DNA from: an uncultured Clostridia bacterium
GTDB taxonomy: Bacteria; Bacillota; Clostridia; Oscillospirales; Oscillospiraceae
Length of the DNA: 11,322 nucleotides
NCBI GenBank assembly: GCA_945867445.1
Contig: CAMBID010000006.1
Location: forward strand, 1 to 11,322
Reading direction: 5' to 3'
Shown: positions 1-6,653 of the stretch, in pieces
Numbering within the stretch: position 1 is the stretch's first letter
Layout: each line of letters opens with the position of its first letter
Program-made: the position numbers and the translations under genes
Notes under the pieces: model-generated
Seen by the model: only the letters and a program-made list of their open reading frames with translations
Told to the model about the DNA's origin: nothing
Databases searched by the model: none

Positions 1-500
1 GTGAGATACGGCGCGGCGCCATAGGTCTTCTCCTCCCGCTCAAAGAAGCGCTCCGCCCAGTAAAGGCTGTCGGAAGCCTTGCCATCCCCGTTCAGGTAGA
101 GCCGCAGGCAGTATCGCCCTCCCCAGAACTCCCCTACAAAGACGTCGTCCCCACTGTGGCCATCATAGAGGGCAGGTTCCTCCACCTCGCCACCGGTGCC
201 CATGGGATAGACCGCAAGACGCAGGCTGCCGTCCAGCGCAGAGAGATAGCGGGCCATTTCCTCCGCCTCTTTCTCACTGCTGACATCCGAAAACATCCCC
301 ATCAGTTCCTTCGCCTGGCAGTAAGCGGCACCCTGGCAGGCGATGCTCTCCGCAAAGGTCGGCGCGGTCTGGCCGTACCAGCCGTCCGCATAGGCAAAGA
401 CTGTGATGGTCCCGTACCAGACTCCCAGAGGCAGCAGAAGCACTCCCAGCAGGAAGGCCGCCGTCTTCAGCCAGAAGCTATTCCATGTTTCCGTCTTCAC
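1..500 (-). CDS. Sensor histidine kinase, N-terminal part (cut by window edge)
   Basis: An open frame starts with GTG at 500 and runs off the left edge with no stop, giving about 166 residues. Its GTGA start overlaps the TGA stop of the response regulator by 4 nt, the classic coupling of a regulator to its kinase. The N-terminus has one hydrophobic segment at about residues 12-32 (TAAFLLGVLLLPLGVWYG), followed by a soluble, probably extracytoplasmic stretch rich in acidic and aromatic residues. This layout fits a membrane sensor kinase whose HAMP, HisKA and HATPase domains would lie beyond the edge. None of the catalytic motifs are visible here, so the kinase call rests on gene order and topology. 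The ligand is unknown. The pair presumably forms one transcript with the regulator. Confidence 0.72.
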   Translation of the reverse strand, partial: MKTETWNSFWLKTAAFLLGVLLLPLGVWYGTITVFAYADGWYGQTAPTFAESIACQGAAYCQAKELMGMFSDVSSEKEAEEMARYLSALDGSLRLAVYPMGTGGEVEEPALYDGHSGDDVFVGEFWGGRYCLRLYLNGDGKASDSLYWAERFFEREEKTYGAAPYL

Positions 501-1198
501 TTCTCGCCATCCTCCATCTTGTATCCCAGGCCCCAGACCACCTTCAGGTACCGGGGCTCTGAGGGATTGATCTCGATCTTCTGCCGCAGGTGGCGGATAT
601 GCACCGCCACGCTGGTCTCCGCCCCCAGGGAGTCCTCGTTCCACACGGCCTCGTAGATCTGGGCGGAGGAGTAGATGCGGCCGGGGCTCCGGATGAGGAG
701 GTGGAGGATGTTATACTCCAGGGGCGTCAGGGTGACGCTCTCGCCGTCCACCGTCACCCGCTTGGTCTCCTCGTTGAGGGAGATATTGCCCACGGTGTAC
801 ACCCCGGCCTCCTCGCCGCCGGTGCGGGCCCCCAGCAGGGTGTAGCGCCGGAGCTGGGAGCGCACCCGGGCCTGGACCTCCACCGGGTCAAAGGGCTTTG
901 TCACATAGTCGTCCGCCCCGATGTTGAGGCCCAGCACCTTGTCGCTGCTCTCGCTCTTGGCCGTCAGCAGGATAATGGGGACGTTGCTCTCCCGCCGGAG
1001 GGCGGCGGTGGCCGTGATGCCGTCCATTTTGGGCATCATCACGTCCATGAGGATGCAATGGATTTCATGCTGGCGGACGGCCTCCAGGGCCTCCTGGCCG
1101 TTGTAGGCGGTGAAGAGGCGGTAATCCTCCCCGGAGAGATAGATCTTCAGGGCCTCCACGATGTCCCGGTCATCGTCGCAGATCAGAATGTTGTACAT
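497..1198 (-). CDS. OmpR/PhoB-family response regulator, VanR-like
   Basis: This 233-residue two-domain regulator is phosphorylated by a partner kinase and binds DNA. The receiver domain covers about residues 3-115: acidic pocket D8-D10, phosphoacceptor D52 in the MDVMMPKMDG segment, T79 and K101 in the TKPF motif. The C-terminal winged helix, about residues 130-228, contains LTPLEYNILHLL, the VAVHIRHLRQKI recognition helix and the terminal YLKVVWGLGYKM wing, which closely resembles VanR and its relatives. A GGAGGT site lies 5 nt before the ATG. The kinase gene overlaps its end by 4 nt. Upstream, around 1297-1312, there are two TTAAG half-sites 11 bp apart, a spacing typical of PhoB-type regulators, so autoregulation is plausible. 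The regulated process is not evident; resemblance to VanR does not imply glycopeptide resistance, and no vanHAX genes are present. Confidence 0.93.
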   Translation of the reverse strand: MYNILICDDDRDIVEALKIYLSGEDYRLFTAYNGQEALEAVRQHEIHCILMDVMMPKMDGITATAALRRESNVPIILLTAKSESSDKVLGLNIGADDYVTKPFDPVEVQARVRSQLRRYTLLGARTGGEEAGVYTVGNISLNEETKRVTVDGESVTLTPLEYNILHLLIRSPGRIYSSAQIYEAVWNEDSLGAETSVAVHIRHLRQKIEINPSEPRYLKVVWGLGYKMEDGEK

Positions 1199-1296
1199 AC
1201 CCCACCTCCGTTTTCCGCCCTCCCGTCCCGGGGGGCTCCCTTCTTCTTTTCAGGTCTATGGTATCAGGTTTCCCGAAAAAGAAAAAGCGCTTTTTT

Positions 1297-1312
1297 CTTA
1301 AGACTTCCTTAA
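1297..1312 (-). promoter_or_regulatory. Direct repeat of TTAAG with 11-bp period upstream of the response regulator
   Basis: On the minus strand TTAAG occurs twice with exactly 11 bp between starts, about 100 nt upstream of the regulator start. Winged-helix regulators of the PhoB/OmpR class bind such one-turn tandem half-sites. A near-perfect A/T-armed palindrome with a GCGC centre (about 1279-1299) follows on the same strand, and a weak -10-like TACCAT is at about 1258-1263. The first repeat overlaps the end of the alternative frame of the upstream small ORF. It is a candidate operator by position and spacing only. Confidence 0.35.
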
Positions 1313-1340
1313 TCCCAGCGATTTCCACGGAAAGCATCCC

Positions 1341-1646
1341 TTAAAAATGTGCGAAAACGCCCCAGAGCTTCCCGCTCCGGGGCCGCTGCCCGCCGCGCCA
1401 GCAGAGCTGCCGCCGTGCCCATGGCCTCCGCCAGAACAGGGTGGCCAGCATCCCACGGATGGCCTGGCGGAGCTGGGGCAGGACACCTGCCAGCGTCCTC
1501 TCCCGATTCTCCTCCGGGATGCGCAGGAGCCGTCGGAGGAAGGGAAGTCCCGACGCTCCGGCGCAGGCCGCCAGGATCCAAAGGGTCTCTACCTCCCGCT
1601 CTCCCTTTTCCGATCCTCCGCCCTGTGCCGGAGGCGGCTCTCTCAT
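1341..1646 (-). CDS. Small hypothetical protein, probably frameshifted near its middle
   Basis: The ORF encodes 101 residues, and its ATGA start overlaps the stop of the MBL-fold hydrolase by 4 nt, so it is likely translated by coupling. I recognise no family. Residues about 18-34 (VETLWILAACAGASGLPF) are hydrophobic and could be a short membrane segment or a buried helix, followed by a basic, helix-prone part. The last 35 residues are unusually rich in Trp, Arg and Gly (WRRPWARRQLCWRGGQ). In the neighbouring frame the same DNA reads as an ordinary Ala/Leu/Arg/Glu-rich helical tail ending at 1309. A one-base shift near 1420-1445 would join the good halves into about 113 residues (1309-1646). 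The true product may therefore be the joined frame, and the gene may be damaged. Confidence 0.5.
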   Translation of the reverse strand: MREPPPAQGGGSEKGEREVETLWILAACAGASGLPFLRRLLRIPEENRERTLAGVLPQLRQAIRGMLATLFWRRPWARRQLCWRGGQRPRSGKLWGVFAHF

Positions 1647-2500
1647 CGTTTGCCATACTGCCGCGCGGCCAGATACTCCCCCAGCACTTCTCTGTCATCG
1701 TCGCTTGCCTCCCGGCCCGTCATGGCGGCATAGAGCCGCTCCGCGCCGGGGAGATCCTCCGCCCCTTCCGCCGCGTAGGAGAGTCGGATCATGCCCTCCG
1801 CGTAGCGGCGGAAGGCCTCCCGGTCATAGAGGCCGTGGTGGGCGGGAATATACCAGTCGGCGTCCAGGGCCAGCAGGCCCTCCAGCAGCCGCCGGGTGCT
1901 GATGGTCGTCCGGTACCAGGGCTGTCGGTCCATGTTGAGGTAGAGGCAGTCCCCCAGGAAGACCACACGATCCTCCACAAGCTGGACGACGTGGCAGTCC
2001 GGGGCATGGTCGCAGGCCACCGGCAGGAGGCGGGCCGTGAGCCCGCCCAGGTCCAGCGTCAGGGAGTCGGCGTAGACCCGTCCGGCCGTAGGCACCTCGA
2101 TCTTCCGGTCGTCCCCCGGCCACTCGATCGCAATATTGGCCCGGCAGAACTCCATCTCGGTGCCCTCCGCCACCCGCGCTTCCATGGCGGCGTCCGTCCA
2201 GGCGAGGCTCCGCATCCACCGGAGCTTCCGCTCCGTGGCCTGGCAGGCGAGGACGGGCAGGGCGGCGGACACCGCGCCGAAGCAGTGATCCCAGTGCCAA
2301 TGGGTCAGGGCGATGGAAGAGAGGGGCGGGATGGGCAGTGCCTTTGCCGCCGAGAGCAGCTCCCATACGTGGGCAGGGCTGTTGCCGCCGTCGATGAGGA
2401 GGGAGGCCCGCTCCCCCGCCGCGATGCCCAGTACCGGCCGATCTCCCGCCGCCACCGGGTCGGAGTACCAGACGCGCTTGGTCAGCGGGTGGACTGGCAT
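1643..2500 (-). CDS. Metallo-beta-lactamase-fold hydrolase
   Basis: This 285-residue protein is probably a cytoplasmic Zn-dependent hydrolase. The core metal motif HWHWDH (H67, H69, D71, H72) is intact. It is followed by the later ligands in ACDHAPDCH, the FLGDCLY aspartate and PAHHG, in the order expected for the MBL superfamily. There is no signal peptide. The start at 2500 is chosen because AAAGGAGGG lies 7 nt upstream; the frame stays open further upstream, but that extension crosses the promoter and the 13-bp hairpin. A promoter (TTGACA, 17 bp, TACGCT) lies just upstream. The following small ORF overlaps by 4 nt, and the two-component genes lie further downstream on the same strand. The substrate cannot be told from sequence: a glyoxalase II-like, lactonase-like or other small-molecule hydrolase are all possible. 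Confidence 0.88.
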   Translation of the reverse strand: MPVHPLTKRVWYSDPVAAGDRPVLGIAAGERASLLIDGGNSPAHVWELLSAAKALPIPPLSSIALTHWHWDHCFGAVSAALPVLACQATERKLRWMRSLAWTDAAMEARVAEGTEMEFCRANIAIEWPGDDRKIEVPTAGRVYADSLTLDLGGLTARLLPVACDHAPDCHVVQLVEDRVVFLGDCLYLNMDRQPWYRTTISTRRLLEGLLALDADWYIPAHHGLYDREAFRRYAEGMIRLSYAAEGAEDLPGAERLYAAMTGREASDDDREVLGEYLAARQYGKR

Positions 2501-2528
2501 GGCGGTTCCCTCCTTTGGTTTTTCCCAA

Positions 2529-2557
2529 AGCGTACCATGCCCGGCGGGCGCTGTCAA
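2529..2557 (-). promoter_or_regulatory. Promoter of the MBL-fold hydrolase
   Basis: On the minus strand a perfect -35 TTGACA (2552-2557) and -10 TACGCT (2529-2534) are separated by 17 bp, with an extended -10 TGG. It sits about 30 nt before the hydrolase start. An 11-bp direct repeat, TGGTTTTTCCC on the plus strand, flanks it at 2516-2526 and 2585-2595. Confidence 0.75.
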
Positions 2558-2597
2558 GGCGGAGAAGCCCTGACCTTTGGTTAATGGTTTTTCCCTA

Positions 2598-2633
2598 ACA
2601 GCCACCGTATAATGATCATACGGTGGCTGTTTT
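2598..2633 (+). terminator. 13-bp perfect inverted repeat with short T tract: terminator or operator
   Basis: The arms 2598-2610 and 2618-2630 are perfect 13-bp complements around a 7-nt loop, followed by TTTT on the plus strand, so as RNA it would be a good intrinsic terminator. No plus-strand gene lies upstream that it could serve, which suggests that it is a leftover of a deleted mobile-element gene. The loop-side sequence also contains TATAAT, and the right arm includes the first possible GTG of the next ORF, so a palindromic operator is the alternative. It lies at the left edge of the lower-GC island. Confidence 0.5.
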
Positions 2634-2988
2634 ATCTGTAGAAAAGGTTGTGAAAAAGGGTGCACCTTTGGACCGAAGGTATCTTCCCGCCGTCGCGCCG
2701 CTGCCGGACTACATTCTGCAGGTGGATTTCGTGTCCGGGGCCCGTCTGTTGCCGGACATGAAGCCGTATCTCGATATGGAAAACGGAAAGGCAACTCCCA
2801 AACTGGACACTGTCGCGTTCTTTGCGCGCAGATTGGAGGTCAGCGCAGATGCAGTAATACATGACACGCCGGAAGATGACGTTCCATTCTGCGTCAAGCA
2901 GTTTTTCGCCGGGATGAGCGAGGAAGAAGCGGCAGGATATATCCGGCTCTGCGAGGATGCTGAAAAGATACGAACAAAAAACAGGTGA
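2623..2988 (+). CDS. Chimeric ORF: DUF2442-like N-half joined to the C-terminal half of an XRE regulator
   Basis: The open frame gives up to 121 residues from a GTG at 2623; the real start is unclear and could be the GTG at 2650, preceded by AAAAGG. Residues 20-51 (LPAVAPLPDYILQVDFVSG through MKPYLD) resemble the first strands of DUF2442 proteins. From residue 52 the sequence changes to ENGKATPKLDTVAFFARRL and following, which reads like the last two helices of an XRE/Cro helix-turn-helix and the usual leucine-rich tail. The first three helices of that fold, including most of the recognition region, are missing, and so is the second half of DUF2442. This suggests a deletion that fused two genes in frame near 2770-2785. 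DNA binding is doubtful. Base composition is lower in GC than the flanks, as in the neighbouring recombinase remnant. Confidence 0.55.
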   Translation: MAVLSVEKVVKKGAPLDRRYLPAVAPLPDYILQVDFVSGARLLPDMKPYLDMENGKATPKLDTVAFFARRLEVSADAVIHDTPEDDVPFCVKQFFAGMSEEEAAGYIRLCEDAEKIRTKNR

Positions 2989-2994
2989 AAATGT

Positions 2995-3028
2995 GCGGCG
3001 GTCAGCGCAGTGAAATGCTGACCGCCGC
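2995..3028 (+). repeat. 12-bp hairpin after the chimeric ORF, without a T tract
   Basis: Arms 2995-3006 and 3017-3028 are perfectly complementary with a 10-nt loop, starting 7 nt after the stop of the chimeric regulator ORF. The following bases (GCATTATCTG) are not a T tract. The recombinase homology begins within a base or two of the right arm, so this was probably the terminator of the regulator gene, with its T tract removed by the deletion that truncated the recombinase. Confidence 0.5.
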
Positions 3029-4391
3029 GCATTATCTGACGGTGTGGACAGTGACGAGGGTGACAACGAATTTACCCCGTTCCGCAATATCATGAACGAG
3101 TGGTATGCGAAAGACATCTCGAAAAAGCGAAAAATCGTCAACAAGATGAAAGGCAACGCGGGCATCCCTCTGTCCCAGCCGCCCTACGGGTATATCAAAA
3201 ACCCGGACGATCCCCGGTTTTGGGTGATCGACCCGGAGGCCGCTGATGTGGTACGCCGCATCTACCGCATGGCGCTGGAGGGGTACGGGCTGGCTGAAAC
3301 CGCCGCCGCTCTCGGTGCTGATGGTATCGTCAACCCTACCTATTACTGGCGTAGTAAGGGTACAAGCCGGGGCGGCTCCAAAAGTACGCTGGAGCCTACC
3401 AAATGGAACCACACCACCGTCAAGAAAATCCTCACCTTGCAGGAATACTGCGGCGACGTGATCAATTTCAAGAGCTATTCAAAGTCCTATAAAATGAAAC
3501 GTCGCATTGAAAATCCCGGAGGAAAACCGGGCAATCTTTCTCAATGTCCATGAGCCGATTATTGACCGTATCACATGGGAAAAGGTGCAGAGCCTGCATA
3601 CCACGCGCCACAGACGGACTACCGTTACACAGGAGCCCAGCGTATTCTCCGGGCGTATGAAATGTCCCGACTGCGGCGGCAATTTGAACTTCCACTTTAA
3701 TCAGAACAACCACGACATCAAGTTTTTCAGTTGCCAAAATCATAATTCGGGGCTGCGTAAATGCTCGTCCACCCACTATATCCGGCTGGACTTCTTGGAG
3801 CAGGTCGTTCTCTACGAGGTGCATCGGCTGGCCTGTTTCGCCAACGAGTACGAAAACGACTTTATCAAGGCTATGGTGGGCCGCTCGGCAAAGGTGGCCG
3901 AAAATGAGCGGGTACGCAAAAAGCGGGAGCTGGATGCGCTGCTGGCCCGTGACCGGGAATTGGATACGCTCTTTGAACGGCTGTATGAGGACAATGTTTC
4001 CGGCAAGATTGACGATGCCCGGTTTGCGAAAATGGCAAAGCGCTATGAACAGGAGCAGGGTGAAAACGCCGGGCGCATTAAGACCCTGCGGCTGGAAGTG
4101 AAAAAGCTGGACGAAAAGCGGATGGATGTGGATGACTTTTTGGAAACGGTACGCCGTTATACGGACGCCACCAAAATCACCAAGCGCATGGTAGCCGAAC
4201 TGATAGACCACATTGAGGTATATCCGGCGGTCAAGGAGGACGGTGTAACCAATCAGCGGGTGACAATCCACTACAACTGCATCGGCGTGTTTGAGGTGCC
4301 GGATCGCCGTAAAATCCCCGAGCGGGATATTCTGCTGGAAACAAGACGAGGCGTAGCAGTCAGCTACGCCCCGGCACAGATCGCTGTATGA
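3029..4391 (+). pseudogene. Large serine recombinase remnant: catalytic domain lost and one frameshift
   Basis: Homology starts abruptly at the motif DGVDSDEGDNEFTPFRNIMN, which in intact large serine recombinases of clostridial conjugative and mobilizable elements lies about 120-130 residues in. The resolvase domain with the catalytic Ser is gone. The recombinase domain follows (PPYGYIKNPDD, WVIDPEAADVVRRIY). At 3515-3517 a CCC run has one extra C compared with the frame needed to continue NPEENRAIFL, so the frame breaks and resumes in the next one, open from 3507 to 4391. The second part has a zinc ribbon (C53, C56, C76, C86 of that segment), a long charged coiled coil at about 115-205, and an intact C-terminus (IHYNCIGVFEVPDRRKIPE through YAPAQIAV). 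The protein cannot catalyse recombination. It marks the right end of a decayed element beside a tRNA gene. Confidence 0.9.
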
Positions 4392-4400
4392 ATTTTGCGG

Positions 4401-4460
4401 AAAATAAAAATGCGGAGTGCCCGTTACAGAATTCTCAAACCCTATAAGGACACTCCGCAT
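4401..4460 (-). terminator. Terminator of the tRNA-Pro gene
   Basis: On the minus strand the arm 4460-4448 pairs with 4422-4410 (13 bp with one G-U pair) around a loop of about 25 nt, followed by TTTTTATTTT (4410-4401). The first base of the stem is the last A of the encoded CCA end, so the hairpin starts with no spacer from the mature tRNA 3' end. The T tract ends only 10 bp from the stop of the recombinase remnant, which puts the island boundary at about 4392-4400. Confidence 0.8.
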
Positions 4461-4535
4461 GGTCCGAGTGGCGGGATTTGAACCCACGGCCTCATGGTCC
4501 CGAACCATGCGCGCTACCAACTGCGCTACACCCGG
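4460..4535 (-). tRNA. tRNA-Pro, anticodon CGG
   Basis: The minus strand folds as a 76-nt tRNA with encoded CCA. The acceptor stem CCGGGTG/CACTCGG has one G-U pair, the D stem is GCGC/GCGC with loop AGTTGGTA, the anticodon stem is CATGG/CCATG with loop TTCGGGA (anticodon CGG, read as Pro), the variable loop is 5 nt, and the T arm is GTGGG-TTCAAAT-CCCGC. The discriminator base is A, as in other proline tRNAs. It is transcribed from its own promoter (4550-4578) and ends in its own hairpin terminator. The decayed recombinase island lies immediately 3' of that terminator. Confidence 0.96.
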
Positions 4536-4549
4536 ATGCAGCGTCCTTT

Positions 4550-4578
4550 ATTATAGGGAAGTTTCCCCCTCTTGTCAA
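4550..4578 (-). promoter_or_regulatory. Consensus sigma-A promoter of tRNA-Pro
   Basis: On the minus strand TTGACA (4573-4578), a 17-bp spacer and TATAAT (4550-4555) match the housekeeping consensus at all twelve positions. The -10 lies 14 nt before the tRNA 5' end. Full consensus is expected for a stable RNA gene. Confidence 0.92.
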
Positions 4579-4603
4579 GAAGAATTCTGCCCCCTCTCCA
4601 GGG

Positions 4604-4634
4604 AAAGAGCCGGGCCCCAAAAGGGGCCCGGCTC
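4604..4634 (-). terminator. Terminator downstream of glutamate dehydrogenase
   Basis: On the minus strand a 12-bp perfect GC-rich stem (arms 4634-4623 and 4618-4607) with a 4-nt TTTT loop starts 19 nt after the gdh stop and is followed by TTTCCC. The T tract is short but the stem is very stable. It separates gdh from the downstream tRNA gene. Confidence 0.8.
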
Positions 4635-4653
4635 CGCCCATCTCCAGTAAACC

Positions 4654-6072
<1,419 letters not shown>

Positions 6073-6083
6073 TTATGCAATAC

Positions 6084-6112
6084 AGGATATCAGGTCATTG
6101 TCCCCCTGTCAA
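6084..6112 (-). promoter_or_regulatory. Probable gdhA promoter
   Basis: On the minus strand TTGACA (6107-6112) and TATCCT (6084-6089) are separated by 17 bp. Between this and the leader hairpin lies a CAAGT-ATAC-ACTTG inverted repeat (about 6055-6068) that could be an operator or contain a second -10 (TATACT). Transcription from this promoter would include both leader hairpins. Confidence 0.6.
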
Positions 6113-6236
6113 TGCCCTTTGGTCCCTTTCCGGAATTTTCTGTCAGCCTGCACAGAAATCATCCGTTTTGAACCGTTAAATTTCTGTCGATCTCACAGCA
6201 TTCCGTTTCTCCCGGAGCCACCGGACCCCCGCCCTG

Positions 6237-6482
6237 CTAGCGGATGCCGCGGACCCGCTCTTCCAGATCCTCGTTCCGGGGAATGCCCGTGGCGGGATCC
6301 ATCTGGTCGGCGGTTCCGTGGTTCACCAGGACCCCGGCCAGCAAGTCCGGCTCCCCGTTCTTGCCCCGGAGCACATGGCTCCGGCAGGTGCAGGCCACGT
6401 ACTTCCCCGCCCGGTTCCGGGCCCGGTACTCCTGGGTCCTGCCGGAAACCTTGCCGGGGCAGGCGGCCTCTCTCTTTTGCAC
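6237..6482 (-). pseudogene. Fragment of a PAS/GGDEF signalling protein
   Basis: The 81-residue frame reads like the end of a PAS_3/PAC domain (EYRARNRAGKYVACTCRSHV, LRGKNGEPDLLAGVLVNHG) running into the linker and first helix of a GGDEF domain (DPATGIPRNEDLEERV), where TAG at 6237 stops it. The start of PAS and essentially all of GGDEF, including the active-site loop, are absent, so no cyclase activity is possible. A GTG start at 6482 has AGGAGGGG upstream, so a short peptide might be made, but this may be chance. I infer a remnant of a multidomain c-di-GMP protein deleted on both sides. The family assignment is by eye and of medium certainty. Confidence 0.5.
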
Positions 6483-6560
6483 AGCCGTTTCCCCTCCTCT
6501 TTGTTGCTTTTCACGGGAAAGCCCCTTCTCCCCCCGGGAATCCTTGGCTGTCTCCGCCTC

Positions 6561-6589
6561 TTGACCTCCCCTTCTCCGGGTGTTACAAT
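6561..6589 (+). promoter_or_regulatory. Promoter of the MATE transporter
   Basis: TTGACC (6561-6566), a 17-bp spacer and TACAAT (6584-6589) lie 65 nt before the MATE start. The leader contains a small 6-bp hairpin, CCGCTG/CAGCGG, at about 6605-6621. No operator for a local regulator is obvious. Confidence 0.75.
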
Positions 6590-6653
6590 GCCCTTGGCAG
6601 CCCTCCGCTGTCCCTCAGCGGCGGACAGGCCCATTACGAAAGGGGATGTCTCC

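Noticed and set aside
497..1198. Glycopeptide resistance locus
   Set aside because: The regulator is VanR-like, but no vanH, vanA/B/D-type ligase or vanX is present; VanR-like regulators are common in Clostridia.
1349..2584. Long plus-strand open frame (411 codons) opposite the hydrolase
   Set aside because: It is a GC-rich shadow of the metallo-beta-lactamase-fold gene, which has intact metal-binding motifs, a ribosome site and a promoter on the minus strand.
2501..2794. N-terminal extension of the hydrolase
   Set aside because: It would cross the -10/-35 promoter and the 13-bp hairpin, and AAAGGAGGG precedes the ATG at 2500.
3468..4520. Minus-strand open frame of 350 codons across the island and tRNA
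   Set aside because: It is antisense to the recombinase remnant and even crosses the tRNA gene; there is no protein-like motif.
4460..4535. tRNA-Pro 3' end as an integration site with a duplicated copy at the left island edge
   Set aside because: I looked for a repeat of the tRNA 3' sequence around 2560-2650 and found none; large serine recombinases also usually use short unrelated cores.
6318..6653. N-terminal extension of the MATE transporter
   Set aside because: It crosses the TTGACC/TACAAT promoter and the ribosome site; family members start close to the ATG at 6654.
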